Below, one piece after another: positions 41,068-49,533 of a stretch of DNA of 64,000 nt. The translations under genes and the position numbers were made by a program. The notes under the pieces were generated by a model that saw only the letters and a list, made by a program, of their open reading frames with translations, was not told the origin of the DNA and searched no databases. This DNA comes from a bacterium (GTDB lineage Bacteria; Vulcanimicrobiota; JABDET01), in the NCBI GenBank assembly GCA_021817145.1, contig JAKAVV010000012.1, positions 20,894 through 84,893 on the forward strand. The letters are read 5' to 3'. Position 1 is the stretch's first letter. The number at the start of each line of letters is the position of its first letter.

Positions 41068-42888
41068 ATGAAAACTCGACCTGATATTCGAAATATTGCC
41101 ATTGTCGCTCATGTAGATCATGGGAAAACCACTCTTGTTGACGCTATGCTGGTTCAAGCCGGCATTTTCCGAGATCCTTCTCAAGCAGGGGAAAGAATCA
41201 TGGATGTCAATCCCATTGAAAAGGAGAGAGGAATCACGATTCTTTCCAAAAATACGGGGATTCGATGGGGGAAAATTAAAATCAATATTGTTGACACTCC
41301 AGGGCACGCGGATTTCAGCGGTGAAGTGGAACGAGTCATGCAAATGGTCAATGGAGTTCTTCTTTTGGTGGATGCTGCGGAAGGACCCCTGCCGCAAACT
41401 CGTTTTGTGCTTAGAAAAGCCTTGGAACAGGATCTGCCCGTTGTTTTAGTCATCAATAAAATTGACCGCAAAGACGCTCGCCCAAAGGAGGTCCTGGATG
41501 AAGTGCTTTCTCTTTTTATTGATATCGGGTGCCAGGATCATCAGTTGGATTTCCCTGTTCTTTATACAAATGCTCGAGCAGGAACTGCTGCCATTGATCT
41601 TTCTACTCCCGGAAAAAATCTGGAGCCTTTAATGAAAGCCATTATCGATCATATTCCTGAACCTCCTGGTGATACTGATTCCCCTTTTCAGATGCTTGTT
41701 TCTAACATTGATCACAATGAATATGTAGGGAGAATCGCGATTGGGAGGGTTTTTCGCGGGGCTGTTCACCCGGGAGATTCAATTTTTAGAATTCGGAAAG
41801 GGGAAATGACTTCCCATCGAGTCATAAAACTGCTGGAATTTTTAGGATTAGAAAGAAAAGAACTGCAGGAAGCTCGAGCAGGGGATATTATTGCCGTATG
41901 CGGAATTGAAGGGGTCAATATAGGAGATACTCTTGCCGATGCCCAGCAGCCTGAAGAAATTCATGCAGTCATGATTGGCGAACCAACGATTTCTGTTGAA
42001 TTTCGAGTTAACACAAGCCCTTTTGCAGGGAGAGAAGGAAAATATTTAACCAGCCGCCACTTGAAGGATCGGTTAGAAAAAGAGCTTGAAAGCAATGTGG
42101 CTTTAAGAGTAAAAGAAACAGATTCCCCTGATACTTTTGTTGTGTCAGGAAGAGGGGAGCTGCATCTTTCAGTTTTGATTGAAACCATGAGAAGAGAAGG
42201 GTATGAGCTCGCAATTTCTAAACCTCAAGTCATCTTTATTGAAAAAGATGGGGAAAAATTTGAACCGGTGGAATATTTGGTCATTGATGTCAGTGAAGCA
42301 TACTCAGGGGCAGTGATTGAGGTTCTCGGCAGAAGAAGGGCTTCTATGTTGAATATGATCCCTCTTGGTTCAGAAAGACGTCTCGAATATTTGATTCCTA
42401 CCAGAGCTTTATTTGGACTGAGAGGAGAGATTTTAACTCTGACAAGAGGAACTGCTGTGGTTAACCATTCCTATTATGATCATCAGCCTTTTGTTGGAGA
42501 AATACCAAAGCGAAGCGTCGGAGTTTTGATCAGTTCTGACACTGGAATCTCCACCTCTTATGCCATGGACAATCTGAAGCAGAGAGGGGTTTTCTTTATC
42601 CATCCTCAAACAGAGGTTTATGAGGGAATGATTGTGGGAAGAGCAAATACAGATAAGGATTTGACAATCAATGTATGCAAAGCCAAGCATTTAACGAATA
42701 TGAGGTCAGCTCGAGCGGATGAAGGAATAGAACTTCCCCCGCCTGAATTGGTTACTCTTGAGAAAGGGCTTGAGTTTATCGAGGATGATGAGCTGATAGA
42801 AGTTACTCCACAGACAATTCGTTTAAGGAAACGAATTTTGAATGAAGATGCCAGACGCACCGTCAGAATAGCCAGTTTGTCATCATAA
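41068..42888 (+). CDS. typA: Ribosome-associated GTPase TypA/BipA
   Basis: A 606-residue translational GTPase. G1 AHVDHGKTTLVDAML, effector region ERGITILSK, G3 DTPGHADFSGEVERVM, G4 NKIDR, and EF-G-like domains ending in a C-terminal domain unique to BipA (GRANTDKDLTINVCKAKHLT). BipA helps ribosome assembly and low-temperature or stress growth. Length is standard. The next gene begins 3 bp later. Confidence 0.97.
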   Translation: MKTRPDIRNIAIVAHVDHGKTTLVDAMLVQAGIFRDPSQAGERIMDVNPIEKERGITILSKNTGIRWGKIKINIVDTPGHADFSGEVERVMQMVNGVLLLVDAAEGPLPQTRFVLRKALEQDLPVVLVINKIDRKDARPKEVLDEVLSLFIDIGCQDHQLDFPVLYTNARAGTAAIDLSTPGKNLEPLMKAIIDHIPEPPGDTDSPFQMLVSNIDHNEYVGRIAIGRVFRGAVHPGDSIFRIRKGEMTSHRVIKLLEFLGLERKELQEARAGDIIAVCGIEGVNIGDTLADAQQPEEIHAVMIGEPTISVEFRVNTSPFAGREGKYLTSRHLKDRLEKELESNVALRVKETDSPDTFVVSGRGELHLSVLIETMRREGYELAISKPQVIFIEKDGEKFEPVEYLVIDVSEAYSGAVIEVLGRRRASMLNMIPLGSERRLEYLIPTRALFGLRGEILTLTRGTAVVNHSYYDHQPFVGEIPKRSVGVLISSDTGISTSYAMDNLKQRGVFFIHPQTEVYEGMIVGRANTDKDLTINVCKAKHLTNMRSARADEGIELPPPELVTLEKGLEFIEDDELIEVTPQTIRLRKRILNEDARRTVRIASLSS

Positions 42889-42891
42889 GGA

Positions 42892-43788
42892 ATGAAAGAA
42901 GTTTATTTGTCAGTGGTTATACCCACTTATAATCGGCTTTCCACTTTAAAGATTGTTCTGGATTGGTTTGGGTTTCAGACCCTTGTATCGGACCAGTTTG
43001 AAGTGATTGTGGTGGACAGCTCTTCTACTGATGGAACTGAAGAGTTTATGCAGCAGCTTAAACCGAATTACTGTTTGAGGTATATTCGGCAGGAAAACAA
43101 AGGAAGACCTGGAGCGAGAAACAGGGGAGTTCAAGAAGCTTCAGGCGAGATTGTTGTTTTCAGCGATTCTGATATTATTCCTGAAAAAAACTTTTTAGAA
43201 AAGCACTTCCTTTTTCATCAGAACAACAGAAACGCAGCTGCTGTTGGATGGGAATCCAGGATCAATTCTTTGGGTGAATTAGAAGAAGCTAGACGATCTC
43301 CTGATAAACGGTTTCGGATCCATAAACCCGCGGGCAAAAAACTTTCCTGGCTTTATTTCTTAACAGGAAATGCTTCTGTGTCTAAAAGGAAATTGATGGA
43401 AGTCGGGCTTTTTGATGAAACCTTTCAAGGATATGGATTTGAAGATTTGGAATTAGGATATCGTTTGTGGAAATCAGGGGTCAAGATTATGTATCTCCCT
43501 GAAGCTTTGAATTACCATCTTCATCCTAGAACCCTTGAAAATCAATATGAAGTTCAAAAAATGGCGGGAAAAAACGCAGTCTATTTTTACCGCAAACATA
43601 AAGATTGGAGAATCCGCTGGTTTTTAGGAATGAGCCCCCCTGCTTTTTTTTGGTATTCCCTTTTGCGGAAACTCCCTTTTTTGCTGCATTACTTTGAGGA
43701 GAAAGCAGAGAGCCGGTCCACTTTTTTTAGAGAGGTCATGGTGCAGTATCATTATTTGCTTGGAGTAAAAGAGGCGTGGAAAAAATAG
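42892..43788 (+). CDS. Family 2 glycosyltransferase
   Basis: A 298-residue GT-A glycosyltransferase. Start VYLSVVIPTYNRLSTL, the nucleotide-binding DSSSTDGTEEF, ENKGRPGARNRGVQEA and the metal-binding DSD in VFSDSDIIPEKN. A later acidic GFEDLELGYRLWKSG is the catalytic-base region typical of rhamnosyl- or galactosyl-type enzymes. First of three overlapping glycosyltransferase genes. The acceptor is not predictable. Confidence 0.9.
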   Translation: MKEVYLSVVIPTYNRLSTLKIVLDWFGFQTLVSDQFEVIVVDSSSTDGTEEFMQQLKPNYCLRYIRQENKGRPGARNRGVQEASGEIVVFSDSDIIPEKNFLEKHFLFHQNNRNAAAVGWESRINSLGELEEARRSPDKRFRIHKPAGKKLSWLYFLTGNASVSKRKLMEVGLFDETFQGYGFEDLELGYRLWKSGVKIMYLPEALNYHLHPRTLENQYEVQKMAGKNAVYFYRKHKDWRIRWFLGMSPPAFFWYSLLRKLPFLLHYFEEKAESRSTFFREVMVQYHYLLGVKEAWKK

Positions 43789-44765
43789 GGATTATTCGAT
43801 TGGATAAAATTGGGGATTTAATTTTAACGACCCCTGCTATTTCCAGTTTAAGGAAGATCTATCCTGACAGCTTCATCAAAGTTTATGTTAGTTTGCGGAA
43901 TCGAGAAGTTTTAGAGTATTCCCCTTTTGTCGATCAGATTGAAGCATGGGGCTGGTCATTGGAATTTATTCGAGAAGTTAGAAAAGAAAAATTCGATTTA
44001 ATGATTGCTTTTTCTCCTACCACAGAATCTTATTTGGCAGCTTTTTTGTCCGGCGCTGGAATTCGGGCGGGATATCTCTATTCCAGCCGCGCGCTGACTC
44101 GTTTTTTTTCTCTCTTCTGGCTGAATAAAAGGCTGGTGTGCCGAATCGATCAAAAAAACTTGGAGAAGGCTCCGAGTTTTGTTCCTCATGAAGTTGAGCA
44201 GAATTTGGAACTGGTTGAACAAACGCTAGAATTGAAGGCAAGTGAAACAGAACTTTCTGTTCTGATACCGGACAGAGAAAAAAAATGGGCAGAAGCCCAG
44301 CTGCCAGGGGAAAACTGGATTTGTCTTCATTTGTCCAGAGCCTGGATAGAAAATTTACCCTCTGATTTTTTATCTGATCTGATTCGAAATCTTTCTAAGG
44401 AAAAGAAACTTTTTCTCACTTATGGTCCTGATGAATCGGATTTGATTTCTAAACTTTTTCTGCCTGAATCCATAAAGAAATTTGGGAATCTTTCTTTTCA
44501 TCAGTGGGGCGCTCTAATTTCCAGAGCTGTTCTCTGCCTTTCCACAAATACAGGGGCTGTTCATCTGGCAGCTTCTCAAAAGGTGCCAGTTATTGCGGTT
44601 TTTGAAACTCGTTTTTTTAACTACCACAGCCAGAGGTGGAGTCCATGGAAGGTTCCGAACGCTGTTTTTCGAAAAGATGATAAAGATTTAATGCGCAAAA
44701 TTTTAAATGACGTAGAGGCTCTGAGTCATGCAAAAAAAAATATCGCTTCAAATTTGCAGCTATAA
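43776..44765 (+). CDS. Family 9 glycosyltransferase (heptosyltransferase-like)
   Basis: A 329-residue GT-B enzyme of the GT9 family, with N-terminal IGIIRLDKIGDLILTTPAIS and the C-terminal sugar-nucleotide-binding region CLSTNTGAVHLAASQKVPVI. GT9 enzymes add heptose to lipopolysaccharide core. It overlaps both neighbours. The related GT9 protein at 62827-63840 belongs to another cluster. Confidence 0.88.
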   Translation: MEKIGIIRLDKIGDLILTTPAISSLRKIYPDSFIKVYVSLRNREVLEYSPFVDQIEAWGWSLEFIREVRKEKFDLMIAFSPTTESYLAAFLSGAGIRAGYLYSSRALTRFFSLFWLNKRLVCRIDQKNLEKAPSFVPHEVEQNLELVEQTLELKASETELSVLIPDREKKWAEAQLPGENWICLHLSRAWIENLPSDFLSDLIRNLSKEKKLFLTYGPDESDLISKLFLPESIKKFGNLSFHQWGALISRAVLCLSTNTGAVHLAASQKVPVIAVFETRFFNYHSQRWSPWKVPNAVFRKDDKDLMRKILNDVEALSHAKKNIASNLQL

Positions 44766-45621
44766 CCGAAAAGATCTGCTTCGAAAAACTCTTGTTTCGC
44801 TAACGGACCAGACTTTTCCGTTTGATCAGTATGAAGTGATTGTGGTGGATGATGGTTCAACTGATGGGACAGCAGAAATGGTTGAAAATTTTAAAGCTCC
44901 CTTTGATTTAATCTTTATTCGGCAGGAAAAAGCGGGGCTTGCCTCAGGAAGGAACAAAGGAGTTTCTAAAGCAAGAGGAGAGATTATTCTCTTTATTGAT
45001 GATGATGTTCTGGCGGATCCGAATTTAATCCAAGAACATGTCTTTTTTCACGAAAAACGCCCAAACTCAATTGTTAGGGGATGGGTGAATCATGTTGAGA
45101 AAGCGGAAAGGCCTGCAAAACCGAAATGGACATGGAAAGATTTCTCAACTTCCTCTTTTTGGACCAGCAATGTTTCTGTCAAACGGTCGGATCTCTTGAA
45201 AGCCGGTTTATTTGATGAGGATTTTAAAGAATATGGGTGGGAAGACCTGGAATTAGGTTTAAGATTAAAAAAGCTTGGGCTTTCCACTTACTGTCATTCT
45301 AGAGCCATTGGTTATCATGTGAAAAAAAAGTTGAAAGCTTCTGATATTCCCGCATTATTGAAACAGGCTGAGGCAAAAGGAAGAACAGCCGTTCTTTTTG
45401 TCGAAAAACAACCGGTCTGGAGGGCTAAACTCTCTACTGGAGTATATCCCGCGCGATTGGCTCTTGATGCTGTTCTATCCAATTCAATTTTTTTGAAAAT
45501 TTATCAAAAAGGCATTCCAACAAATGGGAATGAACTCAACTTCTGGTCAAACTTCTGCGCTCAATCTTTAGTTTCAGCCCATTATTTTAAAACGATCCGT
45601 AAAATTTTAAACCAGAGATGA
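44728..45621 (+). CDS. Family 2 glycosyltransferase
   Basis: A 297-residue GT2 enzyme paralogous to the one at 42892: KKISLQICSYNRKDLLRKTL, DDGSTDGTAEMV, SGRNKGVSKARGEI, DDD in LFIDDDVLADPN, and YGWEDLELGLRLKKLG. The start ATG lies 38 bp inside the GT9 gene. Its 3' end overlaps the convergent PAP2 gene by 40 bp. Confidence 0.88.
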   Translation: MQKKISLQICSYNRKDLLRKTLVSLTDQTFPFDQYEVIVVDDGSTDGTAEMVENFKAPFDLIFIRQEKAGLASGRNKGVSKARGEIILFIDDDVLADPNLIQEHVFFHEKRPNSIVRGWVNHVEKAERPAKPKWTWKDFSTSSFWTSNVSVKRSDLLKAGLFDEDFKEYGWEDLELGLRLKKLGLSTYCHSRAIGYHVKKKLKASDIPALLKQAEAKGRTAVLFVEKQPVWRAKLSTGVYPARLALDAVLSNSIFLKIYQKGIPTNGNELNFWSNFCAQSLVSAHYFKTIRKILNQR

Positions 45622-46166
45622 ATACACCAACTGAAAACAGGTGCAAGCGGTTTTCTGAGAGTGTAGGTTAATCCCGCTCCAATCAAGCCTGTGACAACCC
45701 CTCCGAAAATATCGTAAGGGAAATGAATTCCGCAGTAAACCCTTGCAAAGCCAACAAAAAAAGCTAGAACAAGAAAAGCAATTCCCTCCGTTATTTCTCC
45801 TGAGAAAAAATAAGTGAAACTGAGCGCTGACAGAACAGTTGTGTGATCGCTTGGGAAAGAAGCATCTGGAGCATGAGGAATCAATTTTTTCCCAAGGGGG
45901 GGGTGAAGCATAAAAGGTCTGGGGTGGAAGTATAGGGATGAAATAAGAAAAGAGAAAAACCATGAGATCATGGCAGCGGTAAATAAAAGCAGAGCTTTGT
46001 TTTTAATTTCATCCCCTTTCCCCGATTTTTTAAACCAGAGATACAATAAATAAATAGGGACAATAAAAATCAGATATTGAGCTGAAAACACTGCCACTTT
46101 ATTAAGAAATGGATAGCTGCCAGCCAGCCCATTGATTTTTAAAAACAAAACTCGGTTCAGCGACAT
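45582..46166 (-). CDS. PAP2-family membrane phosphatase
   Basis: A 194-residue integral membrane phosphatase, possibly an undecaprenyl-diphosphate or phosphatidic-acid phosphatase. The three PAP2 motifs are recognisable: FHPRPFML (domain 1), FPSDHTTVL (domain 2, His) and RVYCGIHFPYD (R-x5-H-x3-D, domain 3). About five hydrophobic helices. In a convergent arrangement with glycosyltransferases, lipid-carrier recycling is a reasonable role. Confidence 0.85.
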   Translation of the reverse strand: MSLNRVLFLKINGLAGSYPFLNKVAVFSAQYLIFIVPIYLLYLWFKKSGKGDEIKNKALLLFTAAMISWFFSFLISSLYFHPRPFMLHPPLGKKLIPHAPDASFPSDHTTVLSALSFTYFFSGEITEGIAFLVLAFFVGFARVYCGIHFPYDIFGGVVTGLIGAGLTYTLRKPLAPVFSWCIHLWFKILRIVLK

Positions 46167-46294
46167 AAGGAATACATCCTAAAAAAAAAAATAAAATCCT
46201 TCTGGATTTTTGGGGTAAATTAAGGAGTTGGGGTGGGGGAAGAGGGAATTCAGGGCAAGGAACTTGTTCTAAGAAAGCAGAAATAGTCGGAGTT

Positions 46295-46531
46295 ATGAAG
46301 CCCTCAAAATGGGTCCACTATTACCTGCTTATTATTGGCATCCTTCTGATTATATCAGGAATTTCTCTTATGCTGCGCACCTATTTAGAACATGCTTTTT
46401 CACTTGGCTATCTGATTGGAGCAGGATTCGTTTTTTACGGAATGGTCAGACTAAAACACAGAAGGCTTATTTTGAGCAGCCAAATAGATCAGATCCAGTC
46501 AGGTCAGCAGAAACGAAGAGATAATGGCTGA
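46295..46531 (+). CDS. Small two-helix membrane protein, unknown
   Basis: A 78-residue protein with two hydrophobic helices (YYLLIIGILLIISGISLML and LGYLIGAGFVFYGMVRL, about 9-27 and 37-53) and a basic C-terminal tail. It lies 3 bp before a USP-domain protein that also has a membrane segment, so the two may act together. No recognisable family. Confidence 0.65.
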   Translation: MKPSKWVHYYLLIIGILLIISGISLMLRTYLEHAFSLGYLIGAGFVFYGMVRLKHRRLILSSQIDQIQSGQQKRRDNG

Positions 46532-46534
46532 AAG

Positions 46535-47089
46535 ATGATCCTGGAAATACACCCCACTGGAGTCTTCATCGCCCTTTTCTTTTTTGTAACCATGAGTTCT
46601 CTTCTCTGGTGGATGCTTCATCCACCAAAACCTGTTCCTTTGATTGCAGCAAAAGTAAGAAGAGCGGTAGATGCCATTAAAACCATTCTTGTTCCTACCA
46701 CAGGAACAGAATATTCGAATCGCGGGATTGAACTGGCTTGCAGATTAGGGAAAGAGCAGAGCGCCCTTGTCTTGCTGGTGAGCATTATTGAAATCCCTCT
46801 GAGCCTTCCTTTAGGCGCCTTAATGCCTGACCAGGAGCAAAAGGCAGAAGAAATTTTAAGCAGAGGAAAAGAGATCGTAGAAACCCATAATCTAATCGCT
46901 GAAACCAGAACTGAGAGAGCCCGTTATGCTGCTGAAAAAATCGCAGATATCGTGAGAAAAGAAGGGATCGAACTGGTGGTCCTGGGAATTAAACCTAAAT
47001 TGGGAGGGATTGAGAATGTTATTGGAAGAACAACGGAAATGCTCTTGCAGAAACTTCCCTGTGAAATCATTATTGACGCCCAGCTGTAG
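46535..47089 (+). CDS. Membrane-anchored universal stress protein (UspA-like)
   Basis: A 184-residue protein: one N-terminal transmembrane helix (FIALFFFVTMSSLLWWML, about 11-28), then a USP domain (about 50-184) starting with TILVPTTGTEYSNRGIELA and ending with GRTTEMLLQKLPCEIIID, which corresponds to the ATP-binding Gly/Ser-Thr loop. USP domains on a single membrane helix are less common than soluble ones. Context with the small membrane protein suggests a pair; downstream is glnA. Confidence 0.78.
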   Translation: MILEIHPTGVFIALFFFVTMSSLLWWMLHPPKPVPLIAAKVRRAVDAIKTILVPTTGTEYSNRGIELACRLGKEQSALVLLVSIIEIPLSLPLGALMPDQEQKAEEILSRGKEIVETHNLIAETRTERARYAAEKIADIVRKEGIELVVLGIKPKLGGIENVIGRTTEMLLQKLPCEIIIDAQL

Positions 47090-47166
47090 AAAAAGGAATT
47101 TAATTCCTCTAATCGAATGGTTCTGAATCATTTAAGGCTTTGGCATTGAAGGGAGAAATAACCATT

Positions 47167-48579
47167 ATGAAAGTAAAAGAACTCTTGCAGTTTATCAAAG
47201 AAAATCAAGTTAAAATTGTGGATTTAAGGTTTATTGATCTGCCTGGTTTATGGCAGCATTTCTCAATTACTCCAAGAGAATTGACAGAAGAAGCATTTGA
47301 AGAAGGTATTGGATTTGATGGTTCCAGCATTCGAGGTTTTCAGGCGATCCATGAAAGCGACATGGTTTTGATTCCAGACCCTGAAACAGCGCATCTGGAT
47401 CCATTTACCCAGGCTCCTACTCTTGTTTTAACCTGTAATGTCAAAGATCCGGTAACAGGGAGTTTATACTCGCGCGATCCGAGATACGTCGCTCAAAAAG
47501 CGGAATCTTATTTGAAGTCATCGAAAATCGCTGAAACGATTTATATCGGGCCTGAAGCTGAATTTTTTATTTTAGATGGAATCTCATTTGACCAGGATTA
47601 TCAGCATGGATTTTATTTCCTGGAATCAGAAGAAGGGTTCTGGAACAGCGGACTTCGGATGCCAAACAAAGGGTACCGCCCTCGGTACAAACAAGGATAT
47701 TTTCCAGTCCCACCCATGGATCAATTGCAAGATATCAGAAGCGAGATGGTTTTAACTATGGAATCTGTGGGGATCCAGATAGAAGTTCATCATCATGAAG
47801 TGGCAACAGCTGGACAGACTGAAATTGACATGAGATTTGATTCTTTAACTCGAATGGCTGACAAGCTGATGTGGTACAAATACATTGCGAAACAAGTTGC
47901 CTGGAAGCATGGGAAAACCGCGACTTTTATGCCTAAACCGATTTTTCAAGATAATGGTTCAGGAATGCATGTGCATCAGTCTTTATGGAGATCAGGGAAA
48001 AACCTCTTTTACGAAAAAGGAGGATATGCGGATATCAGCCCGATGTGCAAATGGTATATTGGAGGATTATTAAAACACGCTCCCGCTCTCTGCGCTTTTA
48101 CTGCCCCTACCACGAATTCTTACCGCCGCCTTGTCCCTGGATATGAAGCTCCTATCAATCTGGTTTATTCTCAAAGAAACCGCTCTGCTGCCATTCGAAT
48201 CCCTGTGGTTTCAAAAAGCGAAAAAGCAAAAAGGTTGGAATTCCGTGTTCCAGATCCAAGCTGCAACCCTTATCTGGCATTTTCAGCTTGTTTGATGGCA
48301 GGATTAGATGGGATCCATAACAAAATAGATCCAGGAGAGCCGGTTGACCAGGACTTATATGAAATGGAAGAAGAGAAAGCGAAAAAAATCAGACACCTGC
48401 CAGGAACTTTGGAAGATGTCCTGGATGCTCTTGAACAAGACCACGAATTTTTAATGAAAGGGGATGTTTTCACACGTGATTTATTGGAAACTTATATCTC
48501 TTACAAAAGAAAAAATGAAGTGGATGCGATCAGGCTCAGACCACATCCCTATGAGTTCGCTCTTTATTTTGACATTTAA
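47167..48579 (+). CDS. glnA: Glutamine synthetase type I
   Basis: A 470-residue GSI that makes glutamine from glutamate, ammonia and ATP. N-terminal beta-grasp [15 protein letters not shown] [15 protein letters not shown], the catalytic [10 protein letters not shown] motif, NRSAAIRIP, and Tyr398 in [13 protein letters not shown], the position adenylylated in GSI-beta enzymes. Length 470 also fits GSI-beta. ATG 47167 (with a GGGAGA SD) agrees with family N-termini; an earlier ATG at 47140 is less likely. A GlnE/PII partner is not visible. Confidence 0.97.
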   Translation: MKVKELLQFIKENQVKIVDLRFIDLPGLWQHFSITPRELTEEAFEEGIGFDGSSIRGFQAIHESDMVLIPDPETAHLDPFTQAPTLVLTCNVKDPVTGSLYSRDPRYVAQKAESYLKSSKIAETIYIGPEAEFFILDGISFDQDYQHGFYFLESEEGFWNSGLRMPNKGYRPRYKQGYFPVPPMDQLQDIRSEMVLTMESVGIQIEVHHHEVATAGQTEIDMRFDSLTRMADKLMWYKYIAKQVAWKHGKTATFMPKPIFQDNGSGMHVHQSLWRSGKNLFYEKGGYADISPMCKWYIGGLLKHAPALCAFTAPTTNSYRRLVPGYEAPINLVYSQRNRSAAIRIPVVSKSEKAKRLEFRVPDPSCNPYLAFSACLMAGLDGIHNKIDPGEPVDQDLYEMEEEKAKKIRHLPGTLEDVLDALEQDHEFLMKGDVFTRDLLETYISYKRKNEVDAIRLRPHPYEFALYFDI

Positions 48580-48606
48580 GGCGCTTGCATGAAAAGGAGC
48601 GCTGAC

Positions 48607-49533
48607 ATGAAGAAGATTGCTCCTTTTTTCTTTTTCGTTTTATTCTTTGTTTTTGTTTTGATTCCAGGAATGAGCAGAGCGAAAACAAACCATCCGTTTT
48701 TACTTTCTTTTGGCAGAGCCGGAAGTAAAAAAGGAGAACTGGGTCTTCCTTATGGAATTGCCCTTGGACCAGATGGGCTGCTCTATGTTACGGATCTGGC
48801 GAATAATAGAGTTGATATTTTCAATCAATCTGGAAAATTTCTGCGTTCTTTTGGAAGCTCTGGGACAAAACCTGGAGATTTTTTAGGACCAGAAGGGATC
48901 GCCTGTTCCCCTTCAGGTGATGTTTATGTTGTGGAGCCTGAAATGAATCGAGTCCAAATCTTTTCCTCTTACGGCAAACTTCTTGGAGTGTGGAATAAAA
49001 TGGGAAGCCTTCCAGGAGAGTTTTACCACCCAAGCCAGATTGTTATTAACAAAAAAGGGGATATTTATTTAACAGACACAGGAAACAATCGAGTTGAAGA
49101 GTTCACTCCTTATGGAAAATTAATCAGAACATTTGGAAAATATGGAATGAATGATGGAGAATTCGAAAACCCAACTTTTTTGACTCTGACAAGTTCAGGG
49201 GACATTTTAGTTTCAGATACAGGGAATGACCGCATTCAGATTTTCTCTCCCAATGGGGTTTATCTTTCCAGTTTTGGGCAGATTGGATTTCAAGCAGGGG
49301 AATTTGACAATCCCGCTGGAATTGCGGTTGGGGAAAATAATAAAATTTATGTGGTGGATTCAAGGAATGATCGAATTGAGGAATTCCTGCCTGACGGCAA
49401 ATTTTTGAACTCCTGGGGTGAAAAAGGGAAGGGGAAAGGGGAACTCAATAAGCCAACCGGAATTGCCGTGAATTCAAAAGGGGACATTTATGTCGTGAAT
49501 TCAGGCTCAGATCAAATTGAAGAATTCAAGTAG
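48607..49533 (+). CDS. Secreted NHL-repeat beta-propeller protein
   Basis: A 308-residue protein with signal peptide (MKKIAPFFFFVLFFVFVLIP) and about six NHL repeats, each with a GI-A-x-x-x-x-G-x-(I/L)-Y-V-x-D-x-x-N-x-R-(V/I) pattern (for example YGIALGPDGLLYVTDLANNR). NHL propellers bind ligands or proteins outside the cytoplasm. ATG 48607 follows AAGGAG; ATG 48589 is possible but gives a less typical leader. Its stop overlaps the HD-GYP gene stop by 8 bp. Confidence 0.85.
   Translation: MKKIAPFFFFVLFFVFVLIPGMSRAKTNHPFLLSFGRAGSKKGELGLPYGIALGPDGLLYVTDLANNRVDIFNQSGKFLRSFGSSGTKPGDFLGPEGIACSPSGDVYVVEPEMNRVQIFSSYGKLLGVWNKMGSLPGEFYHPSQIVINKKGDIYLTDTGNNRVEEFTPYGKLIRTFGKYGMNDGEFENPTFLTLTSSGDILVSDTGNDRIQIFSPNGVYLSSFGQIGFQAGEFDNPAGIAVGENNKIYVVDSRNDRIEEFLPDGKFLNSWGEKGKGKGELNKPTGIAVNSKGDIYVVNSGSDQIEEFK

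Noticed and set aside
42433..42860. Minus-strand frames inside typA
   Set aside because: Shadows of a highly conserved GTPase gene; no independent signals.
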